A stretch of 14,233 bases of DNA from Gammaproteobacteria bacterium UBA4421. GTDB taxonomy: Bacteria > Pseudomonadota > Gammaproteobacteria > Pseudomonadales > Azotimanducaceae. The stretch covers positions 11,719-25,951 of the forward strand of contig DGQF01000017.1 of NCBI GenBank assembly GCA_002389675.1, given 5' to 3'. This document shows positions 1-8,703 of the stretch, piece by piece. The translations under genes and the position numbers were made by a program. The stretch's first letter is position 1, and each line of letters starts with the position of its first letter. Under the pieces are notes generated by a model. That model did no database searches and had not been told where the DNA came from. It saw nothing but the letters and a program-made list of their open reading frames with translations.

Positions 1-1284
1 GCACAAATTTCACTGTCGGAAGCAGCGGCTAAGACGGCCGATAACCCGGACATCAGAGACCTTTTACACGATGGGCAGATGATTGTTGTGCAGGTTGAAA
101 AAGACCCGATATCGACCAAGGGTGCGAGGTTGTCATCACAGCTGACATTGGCTTCGAAATATCTGGTGCTGATGCCGGGCGGGGGTCATGTGGGGGTATC
201 TCAGCGTATCGAGGATGATGCTGAACGAGAACGTTTGCGTGAGCTGCTGCACGATGTTAGGGCGCGCCACCACTTGTCCGGGGGATTGATCGCTCGCACT
301 TCGGCTGAGGGTGTCGATGTTGATCAGTTGGACGTGGAAATCCGCGACCTGTTGCGCCTGTGGGCGGGTATTAGTGAGCGCAGGGAAAAGGTCGTCAAGC
401 CCGGTCTGATTCATGAGGAGTTGCCCGTGCAGATGCGGATAATTCGCGATTTGGCGAGTATGGATACAGCAACAGTCCTTATAGATGACGAGCGAACATT
501 TGCGCAGGTGTGTGCCTACGTGGATGAATTTGCGCCCCAATATATCCAGCAAATAAAGTTTTACTCTGGCGTGCGGCCATTGTTTGAGCGACATGGCGTC
601 GAAGGCGAAATCAAGCGCGCGCTGCAGCCAGAAGTGCCACTGAAATGCGGCGGCACTTTGGTGATCGAACCCACCGAGGCGATGATTAGCATCGATGTGA
701 ATACGGGCAGTTTTTTGGGCGGGCGCAACCCTCAGGAGACGGCATTTCGAACCAATCTTGAGGCTGCTGCGTCCATTCCCCGGCAGCTACGTTTGCGTAA
801 TTTAGGGGGTATTGTTGTTATTGACTTTATCGATATGAAGGATGAGACGCACCAGCGACAAGTCATGAGAGTGCTTGAAAAAGCGGCTGAGGTTGACCCG
901 GCGCGCACTCGGATAGAGGGGTTTTCCACTTTGGGTCTTGTCCAGATGAGCCGCAAACGAACCCGCGAGAGTCTCCTGCAGAGTATGAGCTCACCTTGCG
1001 CGCATTGTTTAGGAACGGGCATGTCCTCAAGTGCTCAATCGACAGCAGCTGAAATACTGCGTTCGCTGGTGCTGGATTATCAGGCGCGCTGTCGCCGTCA
1101 AGATGTGTCCGGTGATTATTTAGTGCGCGCAACTCAAGCGGTTGTTGATCGTCTGTTGGACGCAGATGCGTCTCATGTGGCGGCGTTCTCGGCTGCGGCG
1201 AAACGCAAAATTCTTTTCCAAGTGGAACCCAGTTATGCAGAAGGACAATATGATTTTGTCCTAAAACCGTCGCTTACCCATTAG
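1..1284 (+). CDS. rng: Ribonuclease G, 3' part (5' end outside window)
   Basis: This is an endoribonuclease of the RNase E/G family, which matures the 5' end of 16S rRNA and decays some mRNAs in the cytoplasm. The reading frame is open from base 1, so the gene starts upstream. About 427 residues are visible of roughly 490 usual for the family, and the window opens inside the N-terminal S1 domain. The two metal-binding catalytic aspartates are visible in ISIDVNTG (Asp codon 694-696) and in VVIDFIDM (Asp codon 823-825). The Zn-link follows as CAHC (cysteine codons at 997 and 1006), the dimer-forming motif of RNase E/G. The protein ends soon after the catalytic core, with no long disordered degradosome scaffold, which favours RNase G over RNase E. 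The neighbouring yhdP, 19 bases downstream, also fits rng. The ATG at 79 is an internal methionine, not the start. Confidence 0.96.
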   Translation, partial: AQISLSEAAAKTADNPDIRDLLHDGQMIVVQVEKDPISTKGARLSSQLTLASKYLVLMPGGGHVGVSQRIEDDAERERLRELLHDVRARHHLSGGLIARTSAEGVDVDQLDVEIRDLLRLWAGISERREKVVKPGLIHEELPVQMRIIRDLASMDTATVLIDDERTFAQVCAYVDEFAPQYIQQIKFYSGVRPLFERHGVEGEIKRALQPEVPLKCGGTLVIEPTEAMISIDVNTGSFLGGRNPQETAFRTNLEAAASIPRQLRLRNLGGIVVIDFIDMKDETHQRQVMRVLEKAAEVDPARTRIEGFSTLGLVQMSRKRTRESLLQSMSSPCAHCLGTGMSSSAQSTAAEILRSLVLDYQARCRRQDVSGDYLVRATQAVVDRLLDADASHVAAFSAAAKRKILFQVEPSYAEGQYDFVLKPSLTH

Positions 1285-1303
1285 TGTTTCGGGGTAATCT
1301 GCG

Positions 1304-4300
1304 ATGACTGTTTCTGCCCTGCTCAATGCCCTTAATTTGCGCCAGATTGAGCGTTATGTGGCACGTCCCTTAGTTGTTTTTTTCACCTTTGCGGTGTTGC
1401 TCTTTGGGGTGGCTCAAGCAGGCGGGCGACTTTTAGTGTCGGTGCTTGGTGCCTTCGAGCCGGAGCTGAATGCTTTGTTAGCACATAATCGTGTGTCGAT
1501 ATCTGGGCTTGAAGGCGATTGGCAGGGGTTCAACCCGATCTTACGCGTGCAGTCACTGGAATATCCAGCTGGACGGATTGATGAGATCGAGGTGGAGTTA
1601 GATGTATTTGAGAGTATCTGGCGAAATACCCTGATCGCGCGTCGATTGGCTGCTCAAGAAATTCAGGTGCACGTTGAGCGTACGGACGCGGGCTGGCAAT
1701 TATTTGGCATGACCGGGCAAGATAATCCGCTGGATCTCAAAAATTTGTTGCGCCACTCAGACGAGCTTCGGTCAAAGGTCAGTCTGTATTTACATTTGCG
1801 TGATGAAAACGCGCCGCTGCCAACCCAAGCGCCTGCGTTATCGGAGGGTGTGCAACTGTTGCAAGCGCAAGCATGGCTGGCCAATCGTAATCATCGTCAG
1901 TTTTTACAGGCGATGATTACATCTCCGGGTAACTTGGACGACTCCCTTGAGTTGGCATTTTGGCGCCAGGGGAATATTTGGCTTTGGCAGGACACAGGTA
2001 CTGCGGCCCGGGCCAACGGCGCCTTTAGCTTCCCTGAAGCCTTGGTGCAGATGGCCCAACTTCGTCTTGAAGTTGCGGATTTTGATTGGAGAGATTGGCG
2101 GGGGGTTGGTGGCGGAGTGGCCAATTTCAGGTTGAGTGGTCTTGAATTACCCTCTTCAGAAAGCTTGAGTGCGGGCGTGAGTGTTGATGCGTTTCGATCT
2201 GGAAGTCAGTGGCGTGGCATAGCGCATGGCGTTGAATTTGACGTTGGCGATGACCACTTGGCACTGGCGCCGATTTACTTCGAGGGTTCGGAGCTTGAAC
2301 AGGTGCTGATGCAAGACCCGCCATCGCAGCTGGATGTGGCGGCCGAGCTGTTATTGAACGCGCCAAAACGCCCACTCGTGTCAGCATGGTTGGAAACGTT
2401 GGACCTCACAGTGGTCAGCGCATTTTTGCGGCGACACCTGTCGACAGAGGAAGCTTTGGGTCGATGGGTTAATGGGTTGGATCTGCAGGGTCAGGCGTTT
2501 AACGTGCACGCTTTTTATGATCCCGAGATGGGTTCGGGATACCAGGCGTCGTTGGCAAATGTCACTACGCGGGGTTATCGGGGCGCACCAGCGGCAAATA
2601 ACCTGTCTGCGAAAATTTGGGGTTATGAGCGCGGCGCGGTGATGCGGTTTAGTGGCCAAAAATCCGATATCGGATTTCCTAACATCTTCCGAAAAAATTG
2701 GTTGGCGCAGGACATTCAAGGCGTTGTAAAGGCATGGTTCGCCGATGGCTACCTGGGAATTCGCGGCACCCATTTGCGTGCCCGTATTGAGCAGAGCAAT
2801 ATCGGCGGGGGTTTTGCGATTACTCGGCCGCAAGGGCGATATGAGCAACGTTTAAGCCTTAATATCGAAGCAGATCAGATTGGCGTGGTGCAAGCTAAGA
2901 CGTTTGTGCCGCTTAACATATCCCCCATGCTATCTAACTGGATCGCGTCGGGACCGCGATCCGGGTTGCTGAAAAATGCCCAATTTGCTTACCACGGGCA
3001 GGTGCATGTGCGTCCGGGTGAACTCGGGCGGCGCATTGAGTTGCGCTCAGAGCTTAGCGATGTGGCGGTAGAATATGCGCCGGGCTGGCCGCAGGCAAAA
3101 GAAGTTGCTGGGCGAGTTCACATTGCCGGTAGTGAGAGCCGTATAGAGGTCTCCAGAGGCCGTTCGTGTGATCTAAACATTGGTTTAGCGCGTATTGTTT
3201 TGCATGACAAAGTTGCCTATGCCAAAGGTATGCTTGCAGTTCAGGGGGATGCGAGTGATCTCTTGAGATTTGTTCGCACGAGCCCGTTACAGCAGAGCCT
3301 TTCATTTGTACAACCCGGCTGGCGGAGTCGCGGAGAGGTAGTTGTCCAGGGGGATCTGACGATACCGATCGCTCAAAAGAATGTGCCGGCGTTGGCCGTA
3401 AATTTGGATTTTGAGTTCGATAAGATGTCGCTCACGATGCCTGAATTTCGGGTGGCCGCGAATGAGCTGTCGGGTTTGGGAAAGTTTGCTTTGCCACATC
3501 ATCTAACGGGTGAATTTGACGGTCAGATTTTTGAGCGTCCCGCGCAGGTGCGTGCCCATTATGACGATGATGAGTTGTTTTTTGACATTCGAGGCAGCGC
3601 ACAGCCCAGTCACATTTATACGCTGCTCGACACTCAAATCCGCTTCCCGATTGAAGGTCATTTTAACTTCGACAGTGTGCTTAGTCTGCCGATGACCGCC
3701 GGGATTGCCATTTTAGATGTGTCTTCAGATTTGCAGGGTCTGCAGGTGGCCTTGCCTGGCCAGTTTGCCAAATCTGCAGACAGCTTGGTCGATAGCGATC
3801 TAAAGGTTCAATTCTTGGCTGATTACAGCCACGTCAGTTATCAATATAAGGACGCCACAGGCTGGTTGCATGTCGCTGACAAAGTTGAGCGCGGCGCGCT
3901 TGGCATCGGTGGCCTTGCGCCGTCCATCGCTGATGATGAGCATACTCTGGTGATCGCGGGTCAATTGCCACGTTTGATTGTCAGTGACTGGACTGGCAGC
4001 GGCGCGGATTCTGCGGTTAGTTTACCGATAGACTGGACGATTGAGGGATTGCGGGTCGAGCGTCTTATTCTCGACGAGTTGGTATTTTCAGAGGTGATCC
4101 TCAGCGGTACGCAGCGTGGTAATGTGGTGAACTTCGATGTGGATGGACCCACTTTAAAAGGCACCATCGGATTCCCTGAAGATGCGCCTATGCAGGTCGA
4201 GTTAGAATATCTGCAGGTGCCAAGTCCAAGTGCCAATCCCGCGCTTGCATCTGAAATCAGTCCCGGCAATACCCGTGCCCGCACATCCGCGGATACGCGC

Positions 4301-5209
4301 GTACAAGATGAATCTGAAGATCCGATCAAGGTCGAAGTGGGATTGAATTTACCCGCCGCACGGGTCTCTATTGCTCAGTTGGATATAAGCGACGAAGCGT
4401 TTGGTGCTTGGCGCTTTAACATTGAGCCGGGTGTTAATGAGGTGGTATTCAGTGAATTTTCTGCTGATATTGATGGTGTGCATCTAAAAGATAGTCGGCT
4501 GGTGTGGGATTTAGAATCGAACCAGTCCTCTTATAGCGGGCAACTTGAGTTTGATGATTTGGCTGAGACTTTGCCGAAGTGGAATCTTGCGGCCAGTCTA
4601 TCTTCTAGCCAGGCGCAGGGCTCAATGGATATGCTCTGGCAAGGCTCGCCCTTGAACGTGAGTCTGCTGGGAGCTGATGGTAGCGCCAGTTTTGTGGTGC
4701 GTGATGGCCGATTCTTGGAGGTTGAGGCGGGCGGCGGCGGTCTGCGAATGCTCAGCCTAATTAACTTTACGCAGTTAGCCAAACGTATCAATTTTGATTT
4801 TTCTGATGTCGTCGGAGAAGGGCTAAGTTTCGAAAAAATCAGTGCTGAGGTTAGGTTGGAGGACGGCACGCTGAATTTTTTGGAACGCATGACAGTGAAA
4901 AGTTCAGCCGGCAAGTTTGAAGTTGGGGGCCAGGTAGACTTGCGTAATGGCATGCTTGATAACGAAATGATTGTTACCTTGCCGGTCAGTAAAAGTTTAC
5001 CTTGGTATGGTATGTATCTGGCGTTAGCTAATCCGTTAGCCGGTTTGGGTGTTGTTGTCGGTGAACGAGTATTGCGTAAGCCGATGGAACAATTTAGCAC
5101 GGCTAAATTTATCATTAAGGGCACATTGGATGAACCTGACGTGAAGTTTGTCAGTCTGTGGGATAAGTCAATGAAAGAACCGGTTCCCGCCGATGCCGTT
5201 GAAAACTAG
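1304..5209 (+). CDS. yhdP: YhdP family AsmA-like envelope protein
   Basis: This is a 1301-residue AsmA-like protein of the YhdP family (E. coli YhdP is about 1266 residues). In E. coli, YhdP with TamB and YdbH carries phospholipid from the inner to the outer membrane. One N-terminal membrane anchor is visible at about residues 22-47 (start VVFFTFAVLLFGVAQAGG). The long remainder would be periplasmic, of alternating beta-strand character without further membrane segments, as expected for DUF3971 and AsmA-like repeats forming a hydrophobic groove. The C-terminal part (about 1100-1300) has the family's typical GGLRMLSLINF and AKFIIKGTLDEPDVKF motifs. Residues about 970-1007 form a Ser/Pro/Asp/Glu-rich stretch that looks like a flexible linker. 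The ATG is preceded by GGGGT at 1291-1295 at good spacing. The gene lies 19 bases after rng, so the two are probably cotranscribed. The function is inferred from family and synteny. Confidence 0.95.
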   Translation: MTVSALLNALNLRQIERYVARPLVVFFTFAVLLFGVAQAGGRLLVSVLGAFEPELNALLAHNRVSISGLEGDWQGFNPILRVQSLEYPAGRIDEIEVELDVFESIWRNTLIARRLAAQEIQVHVERTDAGWQLFGMTGQDNPLDLKNLLRHSDELRSKVSLYLHLRDENAPLPTQAPALSEGVQLLQAQAWLANRNHRQFLQAMITSPGNLDDSLELAFWRQGNIWLWQDTGTAARANGAFSFPEALVQMAQLRLEVADFDWRDWRGVGGGVANFRLSGLELPSSESLSAGVSVDAFRSGSQWRGIAHGVEFDVGDDHLALAPIYFEGSELEQVLMQDPPSQLDVAAELLLNAPKRPLVSAWLETLDLTVVSAFLRRHLSTEEALGRWVNGLDLQGQAFNVHAFYDPEMGSGYQASLANVTTRGYRGAPAANNLSAKIWGYERGAVMRFSGQKSDIGFPNIFRKNWLAQDIQGVVKAWFADGYLGIRGTHLRARIEQSNIGGGFAITRPQGRYEQRLSLNIEADQIGVVQAKTFVPLNISPMLSNWIASGPRSGLLKNAQFAYHGQVHVRPGELGRRIELRSELSDVAVEYAPGWPQAKEVAGRVHIAGSESRIEVSRGRSCDLNIGLARIVLHDKVAYAKGMLAVQGDASDLLRFVRTSPLQQSLSFVQPGWRSRGEVVVQGDLTIPIAQKNVPALAVNLDFEFDKMSLTMPEFRVAANELSGLGKFALPHHLTGEFDGQIFERPAQVRAHYDDDELFFDIRGSAQPSHIYTLLDTQIRFPIEGHFNFDSVLSLPMTAGIAILDVSSDLQGLQVALPGQFAKSADSLVDSDLKVQFLADYSHVSYQYKDATGWLHVADKVERGALGIGGLAPSIADDEHTLVIAGQLPRLIVSDWTGSGADSAVSLPIDWTIEGLRVERLILDELVFSEVILSGTQRGNVVNFDVDGPTLKGTIGFPEDAPMQVELEYLQVPSPSANPALASEISPGNTRARTSADTRVQDESEDPIKVEVGLNLPAARVSIAQLDISDEAFGAWRFNIEPGVNEVVFSEFSADIDGVHLKDSRLVWDLESNQSSYSGQLEFDDLAETLPKWNLAASLSSSQAQGSMDMLWQGSPLNVSLLGADGSASFVVRDGRFLEVEAGGGGLRMLSLINFTQLAKRINFDFSDVVGEGLSFEKISAEVRLEDGTLNFLERMTVKSSAGKFEVGGQVDLRNGMLDNEMIVTLPVSKSLPWYGMYLALANPLAGLGVVVGERVLRKPMEQFSTAKFIIKGTLDEPDVKFVSLWDKSMKEPVPADAVEN

Positions 5210-5259
5210 CGCTTGCAGATAGGTGCAATGCGATCTAAAAAAAGGAAAGGCGAAGATTT

Positions 5260-6702
5260 ATGAAAGATGTGCCAGCGCTTGCGCAGGATTTGATTCTTTC
5301 AGACAGTGATATCGATATCAGTGATCTGGAGGCCACTTTGGCAAGCATGATGGTCAATACCATCGATTACGCTGAGGTCTACTTGCAGAGTGTTCGATCT
5401 GAAGCATGGGGATTAGAAGATGGTATCGTCAAAGACGGCAGTTTTGCTGTAGATGCTGGAATGGGATTGCGAGCCTTGAGCGGTGAAAAAACTGGGTTTG
5501 CTTATGTAGAAGGCATGGCGCGCGATGGTCTGAAAACGGCAGCAAAGGCCGCCAGATCAATTGCGAAGCAAGGCGCTGCTGGTCGATCTCCGGTGGGGCA
5601 ATTTGCCGCTGCCCGTCCGCTTTATCCGCCCGTTAATCCTATTTCTATGCTTGATGAAATGGCGAAGGTTCATCTGCTCCAGCGGATCGATCAAGTTGCG
5701 CGGCAAACAGATCCTCGAGTGAAAGAGGTGACTGTCCGCGTATCAGCAAATCACGATGTCATGCTGGTGATGGCCTCCGACGGCACCGCGGCGGCCGATG
5801 TTCGGCCGCTGGTTCGTTTGGATGTGTCGGTGATTGTGGAGTCAAACGGACGGCGCGAGCGAGGTAATGCCGGTGGCGGCGGGCGGCGGGGTCTAGACGA
5901 ATTGGCAGCTGGCGCATGGGCTGATGATCTTGCCAAAGAAGCGGTGCGTATGGCGCTTGTGAATCTCTGCGCAGTGGCAGCGCCGGCGGGGCCTATGCAG
6001 GTGGTCCTTGGATCTGGTTGGCCCGGCGTGTTACTGCACGAAGCGGTAGGTCATGGTCTTGAGGGTGATTTTAATCGTAAAGGCAGTTCAACCTTTGCCA
6101 ATCGCGTGGGTGAGAAGGTGGCATCTACACTGTGTACGGTGGTTGATGATGGCACCTTAGACGGTTGTCGCGGTTCGTTATCCGTGGATGACGAAGGTAC
6201 CGCAACACAACATACAGTATTAATAGATCAAGGCGTTTTGGTGGGGTACATGCAGGATAAGTTAAATGCGCGTTTGATGAATACGGCGCCAACGGGTAAC
6301 GGCCGGCGCCAGTCTTACGCGCATATGCCAATGCCGCGCATGACAAATACGTTTATGCAGCCCGGTGAGCACAACGCTCAAGAGATTATCAGTAGTGTGA
6401 AAAACGGTGTTTATGCAGTGAACTTCGGCGGTGGTTCGGTGGATATTACTTCGGGTCGTTTTGTCTTTTCTGCCACGGAAGCCTATTTGATTGAAGATGG
6501 CAAGGTCACCGCCCCGATACGCGGTGCGACCTTGATAGGCAATGGCCCGGAGGTGATGAATAAAATATCAATGGTGGGTAATGATCTTCAGTTGGACACA
6601 GGTGTTGGGGTTTGTGGCAAAGACGGTCAGTCAGTGCCGGTCGGGGTAGGACAGCCTACACTCAAAGTTGATGAGATTGTTGTGGGAGGCACTGCAGCCT
6701 AA
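5260..6702 (+). CDS. tldD: Metalloprotease TldD, catalytic subunit of TldD/TldE
   Basis: This is the catalytic subunit of the TldD/TldE(PmbA) heterodimeric zinc metalloprotease, a cytoplasmic enzyme that cleaves unfolded peptides. In E. coli it matures microcin B17 and degrades the antitoxin CcdA. The 480-residue length matches the family (about 481). The zinc motif HExxxH is visible as HEAVGH at residues 260-265, followed by [10 protein letters not shown]. The conserved C-terminal cysteine, the third likely zinc ligand, is Cys452 in GVCGKDGQ. The strongly conserved [12 protein letters not shown] segment is also present. The start is supported by a strong Shine-Dalgarno run, AAGGAAAGG, at 5242-5250. 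The gene follows yhdP by 50 bases, so it may share that transcript. Its stop codon overlaps the stop of darP on the other strand (6699-6702). The partner gene pmbA lies nearby rather than adjacent, with darP between. Confidence 0.97.
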   Translation: MKDVPALAQDLILSDSDIDISDLEATLASMMVNTIDYAEVYLQSVRSEAWGLEDGIVKDGSFAVDAGMGLRALSGEKTGFAYVEGMARDGLKTAAKAARSIAKQGAAGRSPVGQFAAARPLYPPVNPISMLDEMAKVHLLQRIDQVARQTDPRVKEVTVRVSANHDVMLVMASDGTAAADVRPLVRLDVSVIVESNGRRERGNAGGGGRRGLDELAAGAWADDLAKEAVRMALVNLCAVAAPAGPMQVVLGSGWPGVLLHEAVGHGLEGDFNRKGSSTFANRVGEKVASTLCTVVDDGTLDGCRGSLSVDDEGTATQHTVLIDQGVLVGYMQDKLNARLMNTAPTGNGRRQSYAHMPMPRMTNTFMQPGEHNAQEIISSVKNGVYAVNFGGGSVDITSGRFVFSATEAYLIEDGKVTAPIRGATLIGNGPEVMNKISMVGNDLQLDTGVGVCGKDGQSVPVGVGQPTLKVDEIVVGGTAA

Positions 6703-7277
6703 TCTTGCTTTGTTGCGTGTGCGCTGACGGTTTCTCTGATGAAGCGGAATAAAGCGCGGGCTTGGGTTTTAGTCGCGTTTTCATCTCGGGCGTTGGCGGT
6801 TTTTTTGATTAATTGGCGTAATTGTTGCCGGTCGACCAGGGGATAAGCCTCGATGAATATAGTCAGGCTGCTCGGATTGCTGGTTAATTGCTCTCGCCAT
6901 AGTTCTATCTGACTGATTTGATAGAGCGCAGCTGCAGAGTCTCCGTCGATGGTGGCCATAGTTTCTTCGATGGCTTCAACGGGTATGTCGCGCAGGATTT
7001 TGCCAATAAATTGTAGTTGACGTTTTTTTGCGCCGTGGCTTGGGAATCGTTGATAGTCTAACAGGGCTTGGAGCAAATTCTCCGGTAGCATTAATGCGTC
7101 GAGCTGATCGGGGCGCAAATCTGCCAGACGGCGGCCAAGGGTGAGCAGGCGATCGGCTTCACGCTTGCGCGCGCTTTTTGAGGTGAGTTCGGCGCTTGCT
7201 GTATCGGCGCGTTCTCGGTGTTCGCCGCTGGAAGGCGGCGTGTTATTGGGGTGCTTGGATTTGTGATCGGCTGGCAT
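6699..7277 (-). CDS. darP: Ribosome-associated protein DarP (YjgA, DUF615)
   Basis: DarP (YjgA) is a dual-action ribosome assembly factor; in E. coli it binds late 50S precursors and promotes maturation of the peptidyl-transferase region. The 192 residues compare with 183 in E. coli. Family landmarks visible are [12 protein letters not shown] (about residues 33-44), [13 protein letters not shown] (about 84-96) and, near the end, [11 protein letters not shown] followed by [10 protein letters not shown]. The first 30 or so residues are polar, rich in His, Pro and Ser, and probably disordered. The helical, basic character fits RNA binding. The start is the ATG reading from 7277; I see no clear Shine-Dalgarno before it. 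It lies opposite tldD (overlapping stops) and is divergent from pmbA, an arrangement known from E. coli for yjgA/pmbA. No terminator fits between its 3' end and tldD. Confidence 0.94.
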   Translation of the reverse strand: MPADHKSKHPNNTPPSSGEHRERADTASAELTSKSARKREADRLLTLGRRLADLRPDQLDALMLPENLLQALLDYQRFPSHGAKKRQLQFIGKILRDIPVEAIEETMATIDGDSAAALYQISQIELWREQLTSNPSSLTIFIEAYPLVDRQQLRQLIKKTANARDENATKTQARALFRFIRETVSAHATKQD

Positions 7278-7317
7278 AATGTTTTGGCAAATTTTAGGTT
7301 GATAATTGAGATGTGTA

Positions 7318-8652
7318 GTGGACGTTAAAGATCAAGAACGCAAGCTTAGCGCGTTGGTGGAAAATATTCTGGTTGAAGCGAAGCGACAAGGAGCTGATCA
7401 GGCTGAAGTATCGGTAAGTGTGGATGCTGGATTGTCGGTAAGCGTGCGCAAGGGTGAGCTTGAGAATTTAGAATTTAATCAAGATCGAGGTTTTGGCATC
7501 ACGTTGTATGTCGGTCATCGAAAGGGCTCAGCCAGTACAACAGATAGCAGTGATGATGCCGTCCGCGCCACTGTTGCTGCAGCAAAAAATATTGCCACCT
7601 TTACGGAAGAAGATGCCTGCAATGGTTTGGCCGAAGCGCACCTAGCACCAAAAAAAGCGATCGACTTAGATTTATATCACCCCTGGGCTATCCAGCCGGA
7701 GGCCGCTATTGAGCTGGCTGTGCAATGCGAAGAGGCTGGCTTAGCCGTTGATGCCCGACTATCAAATTCTGACGGCGCGCAGGTCAATACGCAGGAAAGT
7801 CTGCAGCTATACGGTAACAGCCATGGTTTTATTGGCGCCTACAGTGGCACGCGCCACGGTATGAGTTGTGTCCTGATTGGTGAAGACGCACAAGGTATGC
7901 AGCGCGACTATTGGTATACGGTTGCTCGGCGTGCTGATCAATTGCTTGATCCGGTGGCTGTAGGTGAGCGAGCGGGTCAGCGTACGGTCGCTCGGTTGTC
8001 GCCTCGCACCGCGCCTACAGGAACGTTTCCGGTTTTGTTTGCGCCCTCTCAAGCCAGTGGCTTGATTGGACATTTGGTTGGTGCACTCAGTGGTGGCGCC
8101 CTGTATCGGCGAGCTTCGTTTATGCTGGATTCAATGTCTCAACAGATTTTACCGGACTGGATTTCTTTGACGGAGCAACCTCATATTGTAGGTGGATTGG
8201 GCAGTGCAACCTTTGACGGAGATGGAGTTGCCACCTCCTCAAAGTCGTTTGTTCAAGATGGGCGGGTCGCCAGCTATGTGCTCTCGAATTATTCTGCGCG
8301 AAGATTATCTTTGCACACAACAGGAAACGCCGGCGGGGTCTGCAATATGGATATTCAAGGTCAACAAACGCCACTTGGTGAGTTAATCCGCACTATGCGG
8401 CGGGGATTGTTAGTCACCGAGCTCATGGGGCAGGGCGTTAACGGCGTTACGGGTGATTACTCTCGTGGGGCTGCCGGTTTTTGGATTGAAAACGGGGAAA
8501 TAGCTTATCCGGTTGCAGAGGTGACCATTGCCGGTAATTTGCGGGAAATGTACAGCCGGGTTATTGCTCTGGGGGATGATGTTGATATGCGTAATAATAT
8601 TCGCGCGCCGAGTATTTTAATCGACAAGATGATTGTTGCGGGTGCTTCTTAA
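7318..8652 (+). CDS. pmbA: TldE/PmbA, non-catalytic partner of TldD
   Basis: TldE (PmbA) is the second subunit of the TldD/TldE protease and helps form the enclosed active chamber. The 444 residues match E. coli PmbA (about 450). Typical family segments are visible: NLEFNQDRGFGITLYVGHRKGS near the N-terminus (fold-conserved), SPRTAPTGTFPVLFAP in the middle, and VTELMGQGVNGVTGDYSRGA then FWIENGEIAYPV near the C-terminus. No HExxxH motif occurs, as expected for this subunit. The start is uncertain. A GTG at 7318 has GAG 7 bases upstream and gives the N-terminus MDVKDQERKL. An in-frame TTG at 7306 has AGG 7 bases upstream and gives 448 residues. I chose GTG as the commoner start. The ATG at 7311 is out of frame and meets a stop at once. 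The gene converges on mgtE with 51 bases between stops. Confidence 0.93.
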   Translation: MDVKDQERKLSALVENILVEAKRQGADQAEVSVSVDAGLSVSVRKGELENLEFNQDRGFGITLYVGHRKGSASTTDSSDDAVRATVAAAKNIATFTEEDACNGLAEAHLAPKKAIDLDLYHPWAIQPEAAIELAVQCEEAGLAVDARLSNSDGAQVNTQESLQLYGNSHGFIGAYSGTRHGMSCVLIGEDAQGMQRDYWYTVARRADQLLDPVAVGERAGQRTVARLSPRTAPTGTFPVLFAPSQASGLIGHLVGALSGGALYRRASFMLDSMSQQILPDWISLTEQPHIVGGLGSATFDGDGVATSSKSFVQDGRVASYVLSNYSARRLSLHTTGNAGGVCNMDIQGQQTPLGELIRTMRRGLLVTELMGQGVNGVTGDYSRGAAGFWIENGEIAYPVAEVTIAGNLREMYSRVIALGDDVDMRNNIRAPSILIDKMIVAGAS

Positions 8653-8703
8653 TGCGGCCGTCTGGACTATGGCTTTGCAGTGATCTTGATATTAGGCGGT
8701 GTA

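Noticed and set aside
136..594. 152-codon minus-strand frame inside rng
   Set aside because: It is fully inside the rng coding frame with its catalytic residues intact, and its translation has no recognisable domain.
4531..5124. A 197-codon open frame on the minus strand opposite the yhdP 3' end
   Set aside because: Its product is Ser/Pro/Arg-rich with no recognisable domain, and it lies wholly inside the well-supported yhdP frame. It is a shadow of yhdP codon use.
8653..8703. Possible bidirectional terminator between pmbA and mgtE
   Set aside because: The 51 bases between the convergent stops show no GC-rich hairpin with a T or A run on either strand, so I do not call a terminator.
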